DNA of 64,000 nucleotides from NCBI RefSeq assembly GCF_000717055.1, contig NZ_JNXI01000002.1:496001-560000 (forward strand), written 5' to 3'. Origin of the DNA: Streptomyces iakyrus (GTDB taxonomy: Bacteria; Actinomycetota; Actinomycetes; Streptomycetales; Streptomycetaceae). The notes beneath the pieces were generated by a model, which ran no database searches, had not been told where the DNA came from, and saw only the letters and a program-made list of their open reading frames with translations. Positions 16,489-26,116 of this stretch are shown here, piece after piece; position 1 is the stretch's first letter, and every line of letters starts with the position of its first letter. The translations under genes were made by a program, and so were the position numbers.

Positions 16489-17966
16489 TGCCCCGAAGCC
16501 CCGGCCTTCCCCGGCACCGCGTCGCCCGCCGGGGCGTCACCGCGGCCGTAGTGGTGCGTGGTGAACATGTAGAGCAGGCCGGTGCCCAGCACGATCGCAC
16601 CGCACAGCAGCACGATCCAGTTCTCCCACCAGGGCTTCTCCGGGGTGCGGGCCCAGCAGATGTTGACGATGGCGAAGACGCCGTAGGCCAGCGCACCGAT
16701 GTTCACCGCGAGGCCCCAGCGGCCCAGGGTGAACTCCCCCGCCGGGCGCCACCCCTTGAGCCGGGCGCGCAGTGCGGCCAGGACCACCATCTGGAACGAG
16801 CCGTAGATGCCGAGGATCGCGAACGAGACGATGTTGGTGAGGGCGTCCTCGGAGGCCAGTGAGGCGAAGGCGATGAGCAGCGGCACCGCCGCGGAGACGA
16901 ACAGGGCCCAGCTCGGCACCGCACGGGCGTGGACGAACCGCCGCAGCAGCCGGTGCCCGACGATCATCTCGTCACGGGCGTAGGAGTAGATGAGCCGCCC
17001 GGCCGCCGCCTGGAGGCTGATCGTGCAGGACAGGAAGGAGATCAGCACCACGGCCATCACCAGCCGCGCCCCGGTCTCGCCCATGGCGTCGTACAGCACG
17101 TCCACCACCGGGTCGGCCTGTTCGCCCGAGATGACCGCGTTGTAGTCGGTGACCGACAGCAGCAGCGACATACAGGTGAACGTGGCCGCCGCGCCGCCGA
17201 TGTAGATGGTGCGGCGCATCGCCTTGGGGATGACCCGGCCCGGGTGCTCGACCTCCTCGGCGGTGTCGCCGCACGCCTCGAAGCCGTAGTACTGGTAGAA
17301 GCCGATGATGGCAGCGGCGAGGAAGACCGGCAGATAGGAGCCGTTCCCTTCGGTGCCGTAGGTATCGAAGATGACGCCGATGTTGTGGTGGCGGTGGGTG
17401 GCCAGCAGGTAGATGCCCACGACGAGGGCGCCGATGAGCTCGCCCGCGAAGCCGATGATGGCGGCCGCCGACAGGGCCTTGGTGCCCAGGTAGTTGATGA
17501 GGATGGCGACGACGATGAGCACGGCCGTGCACAGCACGGTGGTGTGCACGGTCGGGTCGAAGCCGAAGAGGATGGCGATGTAGGGCCCGGCGCCGTAGGC
17601 GACCGAGGTGATGGTCACCAGCAGCGCCCACATGTACACCCAGCCGGTCATCCAGGCCCAGCGCTTGCCCCACAGGCGCCGCGCCCAGGGGTAGACGCCG
17701 CCGGCGATGGGGTACTGCGCGACGACCTCGCCGAAGATCAGCGCGACCAGGAACTGGCCGCAGCCGGCGAGCACGAACGCCCAGATCATGGGCGGTCCGC
17801 CCTCGGCGAGCGCGGTGCCGAAGAGCGTGTAGGTGCTGACCACCGGGGAGAGGTAGGTGAAGCCGAGGGCGAAGTTGGCCCAGGGGCCCATGTCCTTGCG
17901 GAACTCGGAGCCCGGCTCGCCGCCGGGGACGCCGGCCGCCGGAGCGGGAGGCTGCGTGCCGGTCAC
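16482..17966 (-). CDS. APC-family amino acid/amine permease
   Basis: The 494-aa protein has about 12 membrane segments and the APC N-terminal motif FALGFTYLSPVVSTYTLFG. It also has the PIAGGVYPWARRLWG loop typical of the ACT/GABA-permease branch. It overlaps the upstream GMC oxidoreductase stop by GTGA (start GTG 17966), which implies translational coupling. As the third gene after an aldehyde dehydrogenase and a choline-dehydrogenase-like enzyme, it probably imports the compound they oxidise, such as choline or another amino alcohol or polyamine. The substrate cannot be fixed from sequence. Confidence 0.92.
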   Translation of the reverse strand: MTGTQPPAPAAGVPGGEPGSEFRKDMGPWANFALGFTYLSPVVSTYTLFGTALAEGGPPMIWAFVLAGCGQFLVALIFGEVVAQYPIAGGVYPWARRLWGKRWAWMTGWVYMWALLVTITSVAYGAGPYIAILFGFDPTVHTTVLCTAVLIVVAILINYLGTKALSAAAIIGFAGELIGALVVGIYLLATHRHHNIGVIFDTYGTEGNGSYLPVFLAAAIIGFYQYYGFEACGDTAEEVEHPGRVIPKAMRRTIYIGGAAATFTCMSLLLSVTDYNAVISGEQADPVVDVLYDAMGETGARLVMAVVLISFLSCTISLQAAAGRLIYSYARDEMIVGHRLLRRFVHARAVPSWALFVSAAVPLLIAFASLASEDALTNIVSFAILGIYGSFQMVVLAALRARLKGWRPAGEFTLGRWGLAVNIGALAYGVFAIVNICWARTPEKPWWENWIVLLCGAIVLGTGLLYMFTTHHYGRGDAPAGDAVPGKAGASGQG

Positions 17967-19519
17967 CGCTGCGCCTTCCGTCCCGCGGTGATCAGGTCGG
18001 CCGCGCGTTCGGCGGCGAGCAGCACGGTCACCATCGGGTTGATGGTGGGCATCGTCGGGAACACCGACGCGTCGACGATCCGCACGCCCTCGAAGCCCCG
18101 CAGTCTCAGCTCGGGGTCGCAGACGGCCGCCGGGTCGTCAGCGGCGCCCATGCGGCAGGTGCCGGCCGGGTGGTAGACCGTGTGGGCCGCACGGCGTCCG
18201 TACTCCGACAGGTCGGTGTCGGAGACGACGTCCGGGCCGGGCGCGACCTCGCGGACGAGCCAGTCGCGCAGCGGGTCGGTCGCCGCGACCTCGCGGGCCA
18301 CCTTCAGCCCGTCCACGAGGGTGCGCTCGTCATGGCCCCCGGGGTCGGTGAAGTACCGGAAGTCCAGGGCGGGATGCTCGGCGGGGTTGTTGCTGCGCAG
18401 CCACATGCGGCCGGTGGAGCGGGCCCGCGGCACGTTCGGCGTCATGCACACCCCGTGCCGCGGTACGGGGTAGCCCAGGCGTTCGGTGTTGACGGTGAAC
18501 GGCACCTGGTAGAAGTGGAACATCAGGTCGGGGCGCGGCTGGCCCTTGTCGCGGCGCAGGAACAGGCCGGCGTCGGAGTCCATCGCGGAGTTGGGCGGCA
18601 GCGGTCCCGCGGTCTCCCAGACGATCACGGACTCGGGGTGGTCCAGCAGGTTCTCCCCGACACCGGGCAGGTCGGCCCGCACCTTGATGCCCAGGGCGCG
18701 CAGGTCGTCGGCCGGTCCGATGCCGGAGAGCAGCAGCAGGCGCGGGGTGTCGATGGCTCCGGCGCACAGCAGGAGTTCGCGCTCGGCGCGCACGGTCGCG
18801 GCTTCGCCGTCGGCGCCCCGCACGGCGACCCGCGTCAGCCGGCCCGACTCGTCGGGGATCAGCCGGTGGGCCCAGGTCTCCAGCTTCAGCGTGAGGTTGG
18901 GCCGGTCCAGCACCGGGTGGAGGTAGGCGACGGACGCGGAGGAGCGCAGGTTGCCCTCCGGCTGATAGGCCAGGGAGAAGAACCCGGCGCCGTCGGCGAA
19001 GGGTTCGGCGTTGAAGTCGTCGACGACGGGGACGCCGAGGGCGCGGGAGGCGGCGGTGACGAAGTCCTTGGCGATGGGATTGCGGTCGGCCTCGGCCACC
19101 GGGACGATCTGCGTGAGCAGCCGGTCGCGGTAGGGCAGGATCGTCGCCGGGTCCCAGCCGGCGCAGCCGTGGCTCACCCAGTCGTCCAGGTCCTGCGGCA
19201 GCGGCAGGAAGCTGATCAGCGTGTTGTGCGAGGAGCAGCCGCCGAGCACACGGGCCCGTGAGTGCAGGATGTGCGAGTTGCCGCGCGGCTGCTCGACGGT
19301 GGTGTAGCCGTAGTCGAACTCCGAGCCGAGCAGGTTGATCCAGTTGCGCAGGCGCAGGATGCGCTCGTCGCCCACGTCGCTGGGGCCGCCCTCGATGACG
19401 CAGACGCGGCAGTCGGGGTCCTCGCTCAGCCGGGCGGCGAGCACGCAGCCGGCGGTGCCGCCGCCGACGATGACGTAGTCGTAGGCGGACTCGGCGCCGT
19501 GCGCGGGAGTGGTGGCCAT
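17963..19519 (-). CDS. GMC-family oxidoreductase, choline dehydrogenase type
   Basis: The 518-aa flavoprotein begins with the FAD fold DYVIVGGGTAGCVLAARLSE near residue 14. It has the GMC signature LGGCSSHN near residue 89, a second signature LLCAGAIDTPRLLLLSGIG near 265, and the catalytic region HPAGTCRMG near 465 with its active-site His. It probably oxidises choline, or a similar alcohol, to the aldehyde that the upstream dehydrogenase converts to the acid (glycine betaine). ATG 19519 follows the aldehyde dehydrogenase stop by 29 nt. The permease overlaps its stop. Confidence 0.93.
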   Translation of the reverse strand: MATTPAHGAESAYDYVIVGGGTAGCVLAARLSEDPDCRVCVIEGGPSDVGDERILRLRNWINLLGSEFDYGYTTVEQPRGNSHILHSRARVLGGCSSHNTLISFLPLPQDLDDWVSHGCAGWDPATILPYRDRLLTQIVPVAEADRNPIAKDFVTAASRALGVPVVDDFNAEPFADGAGFFSLAYQPEGNLRSSASVAYLHPVLDRPNLTLKLETWAHRLIPDESGRLTRVAVRGADGEAATVRAERELLLCAGAIDTPRLLLLSGIGPADDLRALGIKVRADLPGVGENLLDHPESVIVWETAGPLPPNSAMDSDAGLFLRRDKGQPRPDLMFHFYQVPFTVNTERLGYPVPRHGVCMTPNVPRARSTGRMWLRSNNPAEHPALDFRYFTDPGGHDERTLVDGLKVAREVAATDPLRDWLVREVAPGPDVVSDTDLSEYGRRAAHTVYHPAGTCRMGAADDPAAVCDPELRLRGFEGVRIVDASVFPTMPTINPMVTVLLAAERAADLITAGRKAQR

Positions 19520-19548
19520 GCCGTGCCTTTCGTGCGGTGTGGCGTGGA

Positions 19549-21015
19549 TCAGCCCTTGAACCAGCCGGAGGGGGCGGGGGCGAGGTTCTGGTAGATGTGC
19601 TTGGCCTCCTGGTACTCGCGCAGCCCCGTCGGGCCGAGTTCGCGTCCGACGCCGGAGCGGCCGAAGCCGCCCCACTCGGCCTGCGGCACGTAGGGGTGGA
19701 AGTCGTTGATCCACACGGTGCCGTGCCGCAGTCGCTGGGCCACGCGCTGGGCGCGGCTCGCATCCGAGGTCCACACGCCGCCGGCGAGGCCGTAGCGAGT
19801 GTCGTTGGCGAGTTCCACCGCCTCGTCCTCGGTGCGGAAGCGTTCGACGGTGACGACCGGGCCGAAGACCTCCTCCTGGACGATGCGCATGGACCGGTCG
19901 CAGTCGGCGAAGATCGTCGGCAGCAGGAAGAAGCCGTCGGCGAGGGCGGGGTCGTCGGGGCGGGTGCCTCCGGTGACGAGCCGGGCGCCCTCCTCCTTGG
20001 CGACGGCGATGTAGCCCTCGACCTTCTCGCGGTGCTCGGCAGAGCTGAGCGGGCCGCTCTCGGTGCCCTCGTCGAGGCCGTTGCCGAGGCGGATCGCCCG
20101 GGCGCGGTCTGCATAGGCCTCGACGAACCGGTCGTGCAGGGAGTCCTCGACGAGCAGGCGTGAACCGGCCGAGCAGACCTGCCCGGAGTGCAGGAAGGCC
20201 GCGTCGAGGGCGTAGTCGACGGCGGCCTCGAAGTCGGCGTCGGCGAAGACGATGTTGGGGTTCTTGCCGCCCAGTTCCAGGGCGATGTTCCGCGGCCCGT
20301 CGGCGGCACTGGCCATGATGGCCCGTCCGGTGTTCAGGCCGCCGGTGAAGGAGACCAGGTCGACGTCGGGGTGGGCGGTCAGGGCCGCGCCGACGGTCGC
20401 CCCGGAGCCGAGCACGAGGTTGGCGACGCCGGGCGGGGCGCCGGCCTCCTCGATGAGCCGGATCATGGCGATCGTGGTGAGCGGGGTGGTCTCGCTGGGC
20501 TTGAGGACGAAGGTGTTGCCGGCGGCGAGCGCGGGCGCGACCTTCCAGGAGGCCTGCAACAGGGGGTAGTTCCAGGGGGCGATGAGCGCGCACACGCCGA
20601 CGGGCTGGTAGACGACGCGGCTGAGGACGTCCGGGCCGACGTCGACGACCCGGCCGCCGTCCTTGCCCGCGAGTTCGGCGTAGTAGCGGAAGGCGTTGGC
20701 CACGTCCTCCACGTCGATCCGGGCCTCGGTGAGGGTCTTGCCGGTGTCGAGCGTCTCGGTGCGTGCGATGTCCTCCCGGTCGCGCAGCAGCAGGTCGTGG
20801 ACGCGCAGCAGGAGGTCGGCCCGGCGGCGCGAGGGGGCGTTCGCCCAGTCCTCCTCGGCGAAGGCGCGCCGGGCGGCGCGCACGGCGCGGTCGACGTCGG
20901 TGGCGTCGGCCTCGTCGACGGTGGTGACGACCGAGGCGTCATAGGGGTTGATCACGTCCCGGCGCCCGCCGGCCGCCGCCTGTGTCCACGCGCCGTCGAT
21001 GTACAGCTCACCCAC
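19549..21015 (-). CDS. Aldehyde dehydrogenase, betaine-aldehyde dehydrogenase type
   Basis: The 488-aa NAD(P)-dependent enzyme has the expected motifs: APWNYPLLQ near 150, the cofactor loop FTGGLNTG near 227, the catalytic Glu in LELGGKNPN near 250 and the nucleophile Cys in HSGQVCSAGSR near 285. EEVFGPVVTVERF follows. It is the first gene of a three-gene operon with the GMC oxidoreductase and permease, consistent with choline to glycine betaine conversion for osmoprotection or carbon use. The GTG start at 21015 is chosen because AAGGAGG lies 8 nt upstream. No local regulator gene is present. Confidence 0.93.
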   Translation of the reverse strand: MGELYIDGAWTQAAAGGRRDVINPYDASVVTTVDEADATDVDRAVRAARRAFAEEDWANAPSRRRADLLLRVHDLLLRDREDIARTETLDTGKTLTEARIDVEDVANAFRYYAELAGKDGGRVVDVGPDVLSRVVYQPVGVCALIAPWNYPLLQASWKVAPALAAGNTFVLKPSETTPLTTIAMIRLIEEAGAPPGVANLVLGSGATVGAALTAHPDVDLVSFTGGLNTGRAIMASAADGPRNIALELGGKNPNIVFADADFEAAVDYALDAAFLHSGQVCSAGSRLLVEDSLHDRFVEAYADRARAIRLGNGLDEGTESGPLSSAEHREKVEGYIAVAKEEGARLVTGGTRPDDPALADGFFLLPTIFADCDRSMRIVQEEVFGPVVTVERFRTEDEAVELANDTRYGLAGGVWTSDASRAQRVAQRLRHGTVWINDFHPYVPQAEWGGFGRSGVGRELGPTGLREYQEAKHIYQNLAPAPSGWFKG

Positions 21016-21209
21016 CGCGGGGCCTCCTTCGCGTCCGTCCGGAGCCCGATCGGCCCGACGGTCAGCAACATGGCCCATCGGGCGGGCGGCGGCCACGGGG
21101 CGCACCGCCGCGACGGCGTCCGGACGGCCCAGAGGACCCGGCTGGGCTAGTCGCCCGGGCCATGATGCCCGCCACCCACTTACAGAACGCCACCAGAGGG
21201 AAACGGAAC

Positions 21210-21286
21210 GTCACGTACCGACAACACTCCGTCCGGATTGTGAACGAGGCATGGTGTTTTCGGGACGGTGTCACATACAAACAACA
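21210..21286 (+). promoter_or_regulatory. Pair of 17-bp direct repeats upstream of the TIGR04222 gene
   Basis: GTCACGTACCGACAACA (21210-21226) and GTCACATACAAACAACA (21270-21286) agree at 14 of 17 positions. Their starts are exactly 60 bp apart. The second copy ends one base before ATG 21288. The stretch is AT-richer than its surroundings and has no ribosome-binding site, so regulator binding overlapping initiation is possible. Confidence 0.45.
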
Positions 21287-21287
21287 T

Positions 21288-22058
21288 ATGCTCTGGGTTC
21301 TTTTCCTCCTGGCGGCCTGGGCCGTGGCCGGCACCGCGTGTACACGCCTGTGCCTGGCCGCCGTTCGGGCCGCGGCCGTGGACGCGGACACCGGCCGGGG
21401 TCGTGAACTCACGCTGTACGAGGCGGCGTTCCTCTCCGGCGGCCCCCGGCGGGTCGCCGACGTGACCCTGGTCGCCATGGCGCGCCAGCGCCGTCTGCTG
21501 CTGGCCCACACCGGCTGGGCGACGGTCGTCGACCCGCGCGGGCGGGACGAGATGGAGCAGTCGGTGATAGGCGCCATCGGCCCCGAAGGGCAGTCCCGGA
21601 TCGCGCCGGTGCGGGCCACGGCCGCGACGGCGGAGGCGGTGCGCGGGATCGCCGAGGGGCTGGAGCGCGCGGGGCTCGCGGTGCCGGACAGCGCCCGCAC
21701 GACGGTCACGGCGGCCGTACGGCAGGTGCGGGTCGCGGCCGTCGCCGTCCTCGGGCTGGGCGCGGCCGCGCTGCTGACGCCCGCTCCGCCGGACATGCCG
21801 CGGCACCTGGTCGCCCTGTGGTTCGCGCTGCCCCTGGCCCTGGCCCTGAGCTGCCTGGCCGTCGCGCGGGTCGAGATCCACCCCTACTCGCGCTGGGCCT
21901 CCCCGGCCGGACAGCGGCTGCTCGGCGGGCTGACCCGGACCGCCGACGGCGCCGCCGACGACCGCACGTACCTCACGTCGGTGGCCGTGCGGGGCGTCGG
22001 CGCGATCGGCGAACCGGAGCTGCGGGCCGCGTTCGCGCACCGCGAGCCGCACGACTGA
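21288..22058 (+). CDS. TIGR04222-domain membrane protein
   Basis: The 256-aa protein has an N-terminal membrane helix (about 2-20). The TIGR04222 hallmark LYEAAFLSGGPRRVADVTLVAM follows near residue 45, then ARQRRLLLAHTG. Two more hydrophobic segments lie near residues 150-168 and 180-198. This family is frequent in Streptomyces next to DUF692 genes. Here the DUF692 gene is about 5 kb away, across the betaine operon. The Gly/Cys-rich tail common in the family is absent. ATG 21288 lacks a Shine-Dalgarno but fits the domain start. The function is unknown. Confidence 0.78.
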   Translation: MLWVLFLLAAWAVAGTACTRLCLAAVRAAAVDADTGRGRELTLYEAAFLSGGPRRVADVTLVAMARQRRLLLAHTGWATVVDPRGRDEMEQSVIGAIGPEGQSRIAPVRATAATAEAVRGIAEGLERAGLAVPDSARTTVTAAVRQVRVAAVAVLGLGAAALLTPAPPDMPRHLVALWFALPLALALSCLAVARVEIHPYSRWASPAGQRLLGGLTRTADGAADDRTYLTSVAVRGVGAIGEPELRAAFAHREPHD

Positions 22059-22172
22059 CCGACCGGGGGCGCACAGGCGCATCGGGCACGACACCGGCGG
22101 ACGGTGCTTGCCTTCCCCCCGCACCGGACGAAACATCCCTTTCGTCGCCACCGTGCACCGAAGGGATACGCG

Positions 22173-23777
22173 ATGAGAGCCGCCCTCCTCTACTCGGCCG
22201 CCGGGTCCTTGCTGTTGAGCACTCTCACCGCGGCCCCGGACACCGAGGACCGCACGGGGGCGGCCGAACGACGCGGCACCGCCGTGGCCGCCGCGCGCGC
22301 GAAGGCGGCCGGTGTCGCCTTCGGCCCGTGCCCCGACGCGCAGGACCTGCCGGGCAGCATGCAGTGCGGCACGGTGAGCGTCCCGCTGGACTACGCCCGC
22401 CCCGACGGCCGGCAGATCGAGCTCTCCGTCAGCAGGGCCCGCGCCACGCGGAAGGACCCCCACAACAGCAAGCACAAGGTCCCCCGGCAGGGCGCCCTCG
22501 TCCACAACCCGGGCGGTCCCGGCGCCACCGGCCTGTACTTCCCGCTCATCGGCCTGCTCCCCGAGTGGAAGCGGATCGCGGCCGCCTACGATCTCGTCGG
22601 CTACGCCCCGCGCGGGGTAGGCCGTTCCGCGCCGCTGTCGTGCAAGGACCCGAAGCAGTTCTTCGACGGGCCCTCGCAGGCGCCGTCCCGCCCCTCGGAG
22701 TCGTACAAGCGGGAACGCGTCGCGCAGGCGCGGGCGTACGCGCGCGGCTGCGCCGAGCGGACCGGCGACGCGCTGCGGCACTACCACTCGCTGAACAACG
22801 CCCGTGACCTCGACGTGCTGCGCGCCGCGCTCGGCGAGGAGCGGCTGACCTTCATGGGCTCGTCGTACGGCACCTACTTCGGTGCCCTGTACGCGACGCT
22901 GTTCCCGGCGCACGTACGGCGGATGGTGTTCGACTCGGTGGTCCACCCCGGCCCCGGGCGGATCTGGTACCGCAACAACCTCGCCCAGTCGGCGGCGTTC
23001 GAGCGCCGCTGGGCGGACTTCCGGGCGTGGATCGCCCGGCACGACGACGTCTACGGGCTGGGCGGCACCGCGCGGGAGGTGCTGCGCAGCTACGAGCGGG
23101 CGAGCGCGAGGCTGGCCGCCGAACCGGCGGGCGGGAAGGTCGGACCCGGGCAGTTGCAGTCGGCGTTCCTGCAGGCCGGGTACTACGACGACCAGTGGCC
23201 GCACCGCGCGCACGCGCTGTCGGCGTACCTCAAGGGCGATCCCCGGCCCCTGGTCGAGCAGGCGGCGCAGCACCCGGAGGCGGCGGCCGAGGCGGAGAAC
23301 TCACGCGCGGTCTACCTCGCCGTCGAGTGCAACGACGCGCCCTGGCCCACGGACTGGCGGGTGTGGGACCGGGACAACACCCGGCTCGCGCGGGTGGCGC
23401 CCTTCGAGACCTGGAACAACGTGTGGACGAACCTGCCGTGCGCCTACTGGAAGGCGCCCCGGCAGCGGCCGCTCGACGTCGGCACCGGGCCGGGCGAGCT
23501 GCCGCCGACGCTGATCCTGGCCGCCGAGCGGGACGCCGCCACGCCGTACGACGGCGCCCTCGAACTGCGCGACCGCCTCGCCGGTTCGGTGCTGGTGACG
23601 GAGCGGGACGCCGGGGCCCACGGCCTGGTGGGCGGCCCGAACGCCTGCGTCAACGGCCACCTGGAGGCCTACCTGCTGGAGGGGCGGCTGCCGGGACGGC
23701 GCGCGCAGTGCGCCCCGCACGCTGAGCCGAAGCCGACGGCCCCGGACCGGTCCGGGACCGCCGAACGCATCCGCTGA
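22173..23777 (+). CDS. Secreted alpha/beta-hydrolase, tripeptidyl aminopeptidase (TAP/Slp) family
   Basis: The 534-aa protein starts with a weak signal sequence (RAALLYSAAGSLLLSTLTAAP, cleavage around residue 21-25). It follows the S. lividans Tap/Slp family pattern, with an oxyanion region HNPGGPGATG near 110 and the nucleophile elbow GSSYG with Ser231. The C-terminal TAP-like domain has the late Asp in AAERDAATPYDG and His in DAGAHGLV. These enzymes remove tripeptides from the N-terminus of extracellular proteins. GAAGGGA precedes ATG 22173. The stop abuts the convergent hemQ gene with no spacer. Confidence 0.9.
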   Translation: MRAALLYSAAGSLLLSTLTAAPDTEDRTGAAERRGTAVAAARAKAAGVAFGPCPDAQDLPGSMQCGTVSVPLDYARPDGRQIELSVSRARATRKDPHNSKHKVPRQGALVHNPGGPGATGLYFPLIGLLPEWKRIAAAYDLVGYAPRGVGRSAPLSCKDPKQFFDGPSQAPSRPSESYKRERVAQARAYARGCAERTGDALRHYHSLNNARDLDVLRAALGEERLTFMGSSYGTYFGALYATLFPAHVRRMVFDSVVHPGPGRIWYRNNLAQSAAFERRWADFRAWIARHDDVYGLGGTAREVLRSYERASARLAAEPAGGKVGPGQLQSAFLQAGYYDDQWPHRAHALSAYLKGDPRPLVEQAAQHPEAAAEAENSRAVYLAVECNDAPWPTDWRVWDRDNTRLARVAPFETWNNVWTNLPCAYWKAPRQRPLDVGTGPGELPPTLILAAERDAATPYDGALELRDRLAGSVLVTERDAGAHGLVGGPNACVNGHLEAYLLEGRLPGRRAQCAPHAEPKPTAPDRSGTAERIR

Positions 23778-24509
23778 TCAGGCCAGAGAGGCGACCAGCT
23801 CGGCGATGTCCTTGCGGCGGCCCGTGTAGAACGGCACCTCCTCGCGGACGTGCATACGGGCCTCCGAGGCGCGCAGGTGACGCATGAGATCGACGATGCG
23901 GTACAGCTCGTCGGCCTCGAAGGCGAGGATCCACTCGTAGTCGCCGAGGGAGAACGAGGCGACGGTGTTGGCGCGCACGTCCGGGTAGCCGCGGGCCATC
24001 TTGCCGTGGTCGGCGAGCATGCGGCGGCGGTCCTCGTCCGGCAGCAGGTACCAGTCGTAGGAGCGCACGAAGGGGTAGACGCTCACGTAGTCGCGGGGCG
24101 TCTCGTCGGCGAGGAACGCCGGGATGTGCGCGCGGTTGAACTCGGCGGGGCGGTGCAGCGCCATGTTCGACCAGACGGGCTCCAGGGCGCGGCCCAGCTT
24201 CGTCCGGCGGAAGAGGTTGTACGCCTCCTGCAGCGCGTCGCTGGTCTCCGCGTGCCACCAGATCATGAGGTCGGCGTCGGCGCGCAGGCCCGAGACGTCG
24301 TACGTGCCGCGGATCGTCACGTCCTTGGCGGCGAGCTGGTCGAACAGCTCCTGGACCTCTCCGGCGTACCCGGCGCGGTCCTCGGGGAGGACGTCCTTCA
24401 GCTTGAAGACGGACCAGAGCGTGTAGCGGATGACCTCGTTGAGGTCCTTGGCCAGCTTGCCCTTGTTCGGGATCCTGCCGGACTCGGGGGTAGGGGCGTC
24501 GTTGCTCAT
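23778..24509 (-). CDS. hemQ: Coproheme decarboxylase HemQ (chlorite-dismutase family)
   Basis: The 243-aa enzyme performs the last step of the coproporphyrin-dependent haem pathway of Gram-positive bacteria, decarboxylating coproheme with peroxide. Family motifs are [11 protein letters not shown] near 28, the active-site tyrosine region [15 protein letters not shown] near 145, and the [19 protein letters not shown] stretch that holds the distal/proximal His area. [13 protein letters not shown] is also conserved. It starts 4 nt after the hemY stop, so the two are co-transcribed. Chlorite dismutase itself is unlikely in this context. Confidence 0.95.
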   Translation of the reverse strand: MSNDAPTPESGRIPNKGKLAKDLNEVIRYTLWSVFKLKDVLPEDRAGYAGEVQELFDQLAAKDVTIRGTYDVSGLRADADLMIWWHAETSDALQEAYNLFRRTKLGRALEPVWSNMALHRPAEFNRAHIPAFLADETPRDYVSVYPFVRSYDWYLLPDEDRRRMLADHGKMARGYPDVRANTVASFSLGDYEWILAFEADELYRIVDLMRHLRASEARMHVREEVPFYTGRRKDIAELVASLA

Positions 24510-24513
24510 GGCC

Positions 24514-25959
24514 TCATTCTCCCGCTCCGCCGTGCAGGCTCTGCACCGGGTGGGCGGTGAGCTGCTCCACACCGCGCAGGTCGCCCTGGACCTGGTCCAC
24601 GGCCGCGTACGCGCTCGCGATGCAGGCCGGGATGCCGACGCCGTCGTACGCGGCACCGCAGACGGCGAGGCCGGGGAGGCGGGCGACGTGCTCGCGGATG
24701 CGGGACACGCGCGCGTGGTGGCCGACGGGGTACTGGGGCAGGCCGTCGTCCCAGCGGGTGACGCGGGTGGCGACGGGTGTGGCGTCGAGGCCGGTCGCCG
24801 CCTTCAGGTCCTGCCGGGAGACGTCGGCCAGCTCGCTGTCGTCGCGCTGGAGGATCTCCGTCTCGCCGTACCGTCCGACGGAGGTGCGCAGGACGACCAG
24901 GTCGGGGTTCTCGTCGGCGATCCAGCCCCATTTCTGCGAGGCGAAGGTGGACGCCTTGATGGTGTGTCCGTCGACCGGCGGCACGAGGAAGCCGCTGCCG
25001 TCGGGCAGGGCCGTCCCGGCGCGGCGGTAGGCGAGGGTGATCAGGGCCATGGAGGCGTACTCGACGCCGTCGAGCTCGGCGGCGGCCGCCGGGTTCTCGG
25101 CGCGCAGCAGCCGGGCGGCGGCAGGGGCCGGGGCGGCGAGGATCACGGCGTCCGCGCGCCACTCCCGCTCCCCGGAGCGGACCTGCCAGCCGCCCTCGGG
25201 CGTGCGGCGCAGCTCCGTCACCGGCGTCCGGGTCAGGATCTCGCCGCCACGCGCCCGGACCGAGTCGGCCACCGCGAGCGGCAGGGTGCCGATGCCGCCC
25301 CGGATGCCCATGAAGACCGGGCCGGTCTGCTGGGCGACGGCGGCCTTGGCCTGGAGCTCGCGGACCCCTTCCGTCAGGGAGGTGTGGGTGCGGGCCGCCT
25401 GGAAGAGCTGCGGGACGGCCGAGCGCATGGAGATGCGGTACGCGTCGCCCGCGTAGACCCCGCCCAGCATGGGCTCCAGCAGGCGGTCGACGACCTCGCG
25501 GCCGAGGCGCTCCGCCACGTACTCCCCCACCGCCACGTCGTCGCCGACCTCGGTGCGGGGCAGCTCGGCGTCCCGCTCGATGCGGGCGAGGCCCTCCTCG
25601 GAGACCACACCGGCCAGGGCGGACGCAGTTCCGGGCACGCCCATCACATGCCCCTTGGGGAAGGGACGCAGGGCGCCGCGGGTCCAGAGCGAGGCGGTCG
25701 CCGTGGCCGGGGGCTGGAGGCGGTCGGCGAGGCCCACCTCGCGCGCGAGCGCCACCGCCTCGAGGCGGCGGGCCAGCATCGACTCGGCGCCGAGGTCCAC
25801 GCGCGCACCCGCGACCTCCCCGGGCAGCAGCTTGCCGCCGACCCGTCCGGAGGCCTCCAGCACGGTCACCCGCGCCCCGCGCTCCAGCAGCCGGTGCGCG
25901 GCGGCCAGCCCCGCGATGCCCGCCCCGATGACGACGACCTGCCCTTGAACTTCGCGCAT
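24514..25959 (-). CDS. hemY: Coproporphyrinogen III / protoporphyrinogen oxidase HemY (CgoX)
   Basis: This 481-aa FAD enzyme oxidises coproporphyrinogen III to coproporphyrin III in the actinobacterial haem route. The N-terminal dinucleotide fold is [21 protein letters not shown], followed by [11 protein letters not shown]. Mid-protein motifs [17 protein letters not shown] and [12 protein letters not shown] and the C-terminal [17 protein letters not shown] are typical of the family. Start ATG 25959 opens the hemY-hemQ pair. hemE lies 5 kb away at 29641 on the same strand but in a separate unit. Confidence 0.95.
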   Translation of the reverse strand: MREVQGQVVVIGAGIAGLAAAHRLLERGARVTVLEASGRVGGKLLPGEVAGARVDLGAESMLARRLEAVALAREVGLADRLQPPATATASLWTRGALRPFPKGHVMGVPGTASALAGVVSEEGLARIERDAELPRTEVGDDVAVGEYVAERLGREVVDRLLEPMLGGVYAGDAYRISMRSAVPQLFQAARTHTSLTEGVRELQAKAAVAQQTGPVFMGIRGGIGTLPLAVADSVRARGGEILTRTPVTELRRTPEGGWQVRSGEREWRADAVILAAPAPAAARLLRAENPAAAAELDGVEYASMALITLAYRRAGTALPDGSGFLVPPVDGHTIKASTFASQKWGWIADENPDLVVLRTSVGRYGETEILQRDDSELADVSRQDLKAATGLDATPVATRVTRWDDGLPQYPVGHHARVSRIREHVARLPGLAVCGAAYDGVGIPACIASAYAAVDQVQGDLRGVEQLTAHPVQSLHGGAGE

Positions 25960-26116
25960 GGCCCCAGCCTCTCAGACCCCACCGGCGGCGTCGCCGCGCC
26001 CCGGTGTCCTTCACGAGTCCCGACCGTGACCGCATCGGAACCGTCCCGGGCCAAACGTCCGGCCCCGTCCGGGCGTCGAAGAAGCGTCAGCAGAATCGAC
26101 CCCGGGGGATGCCCGC

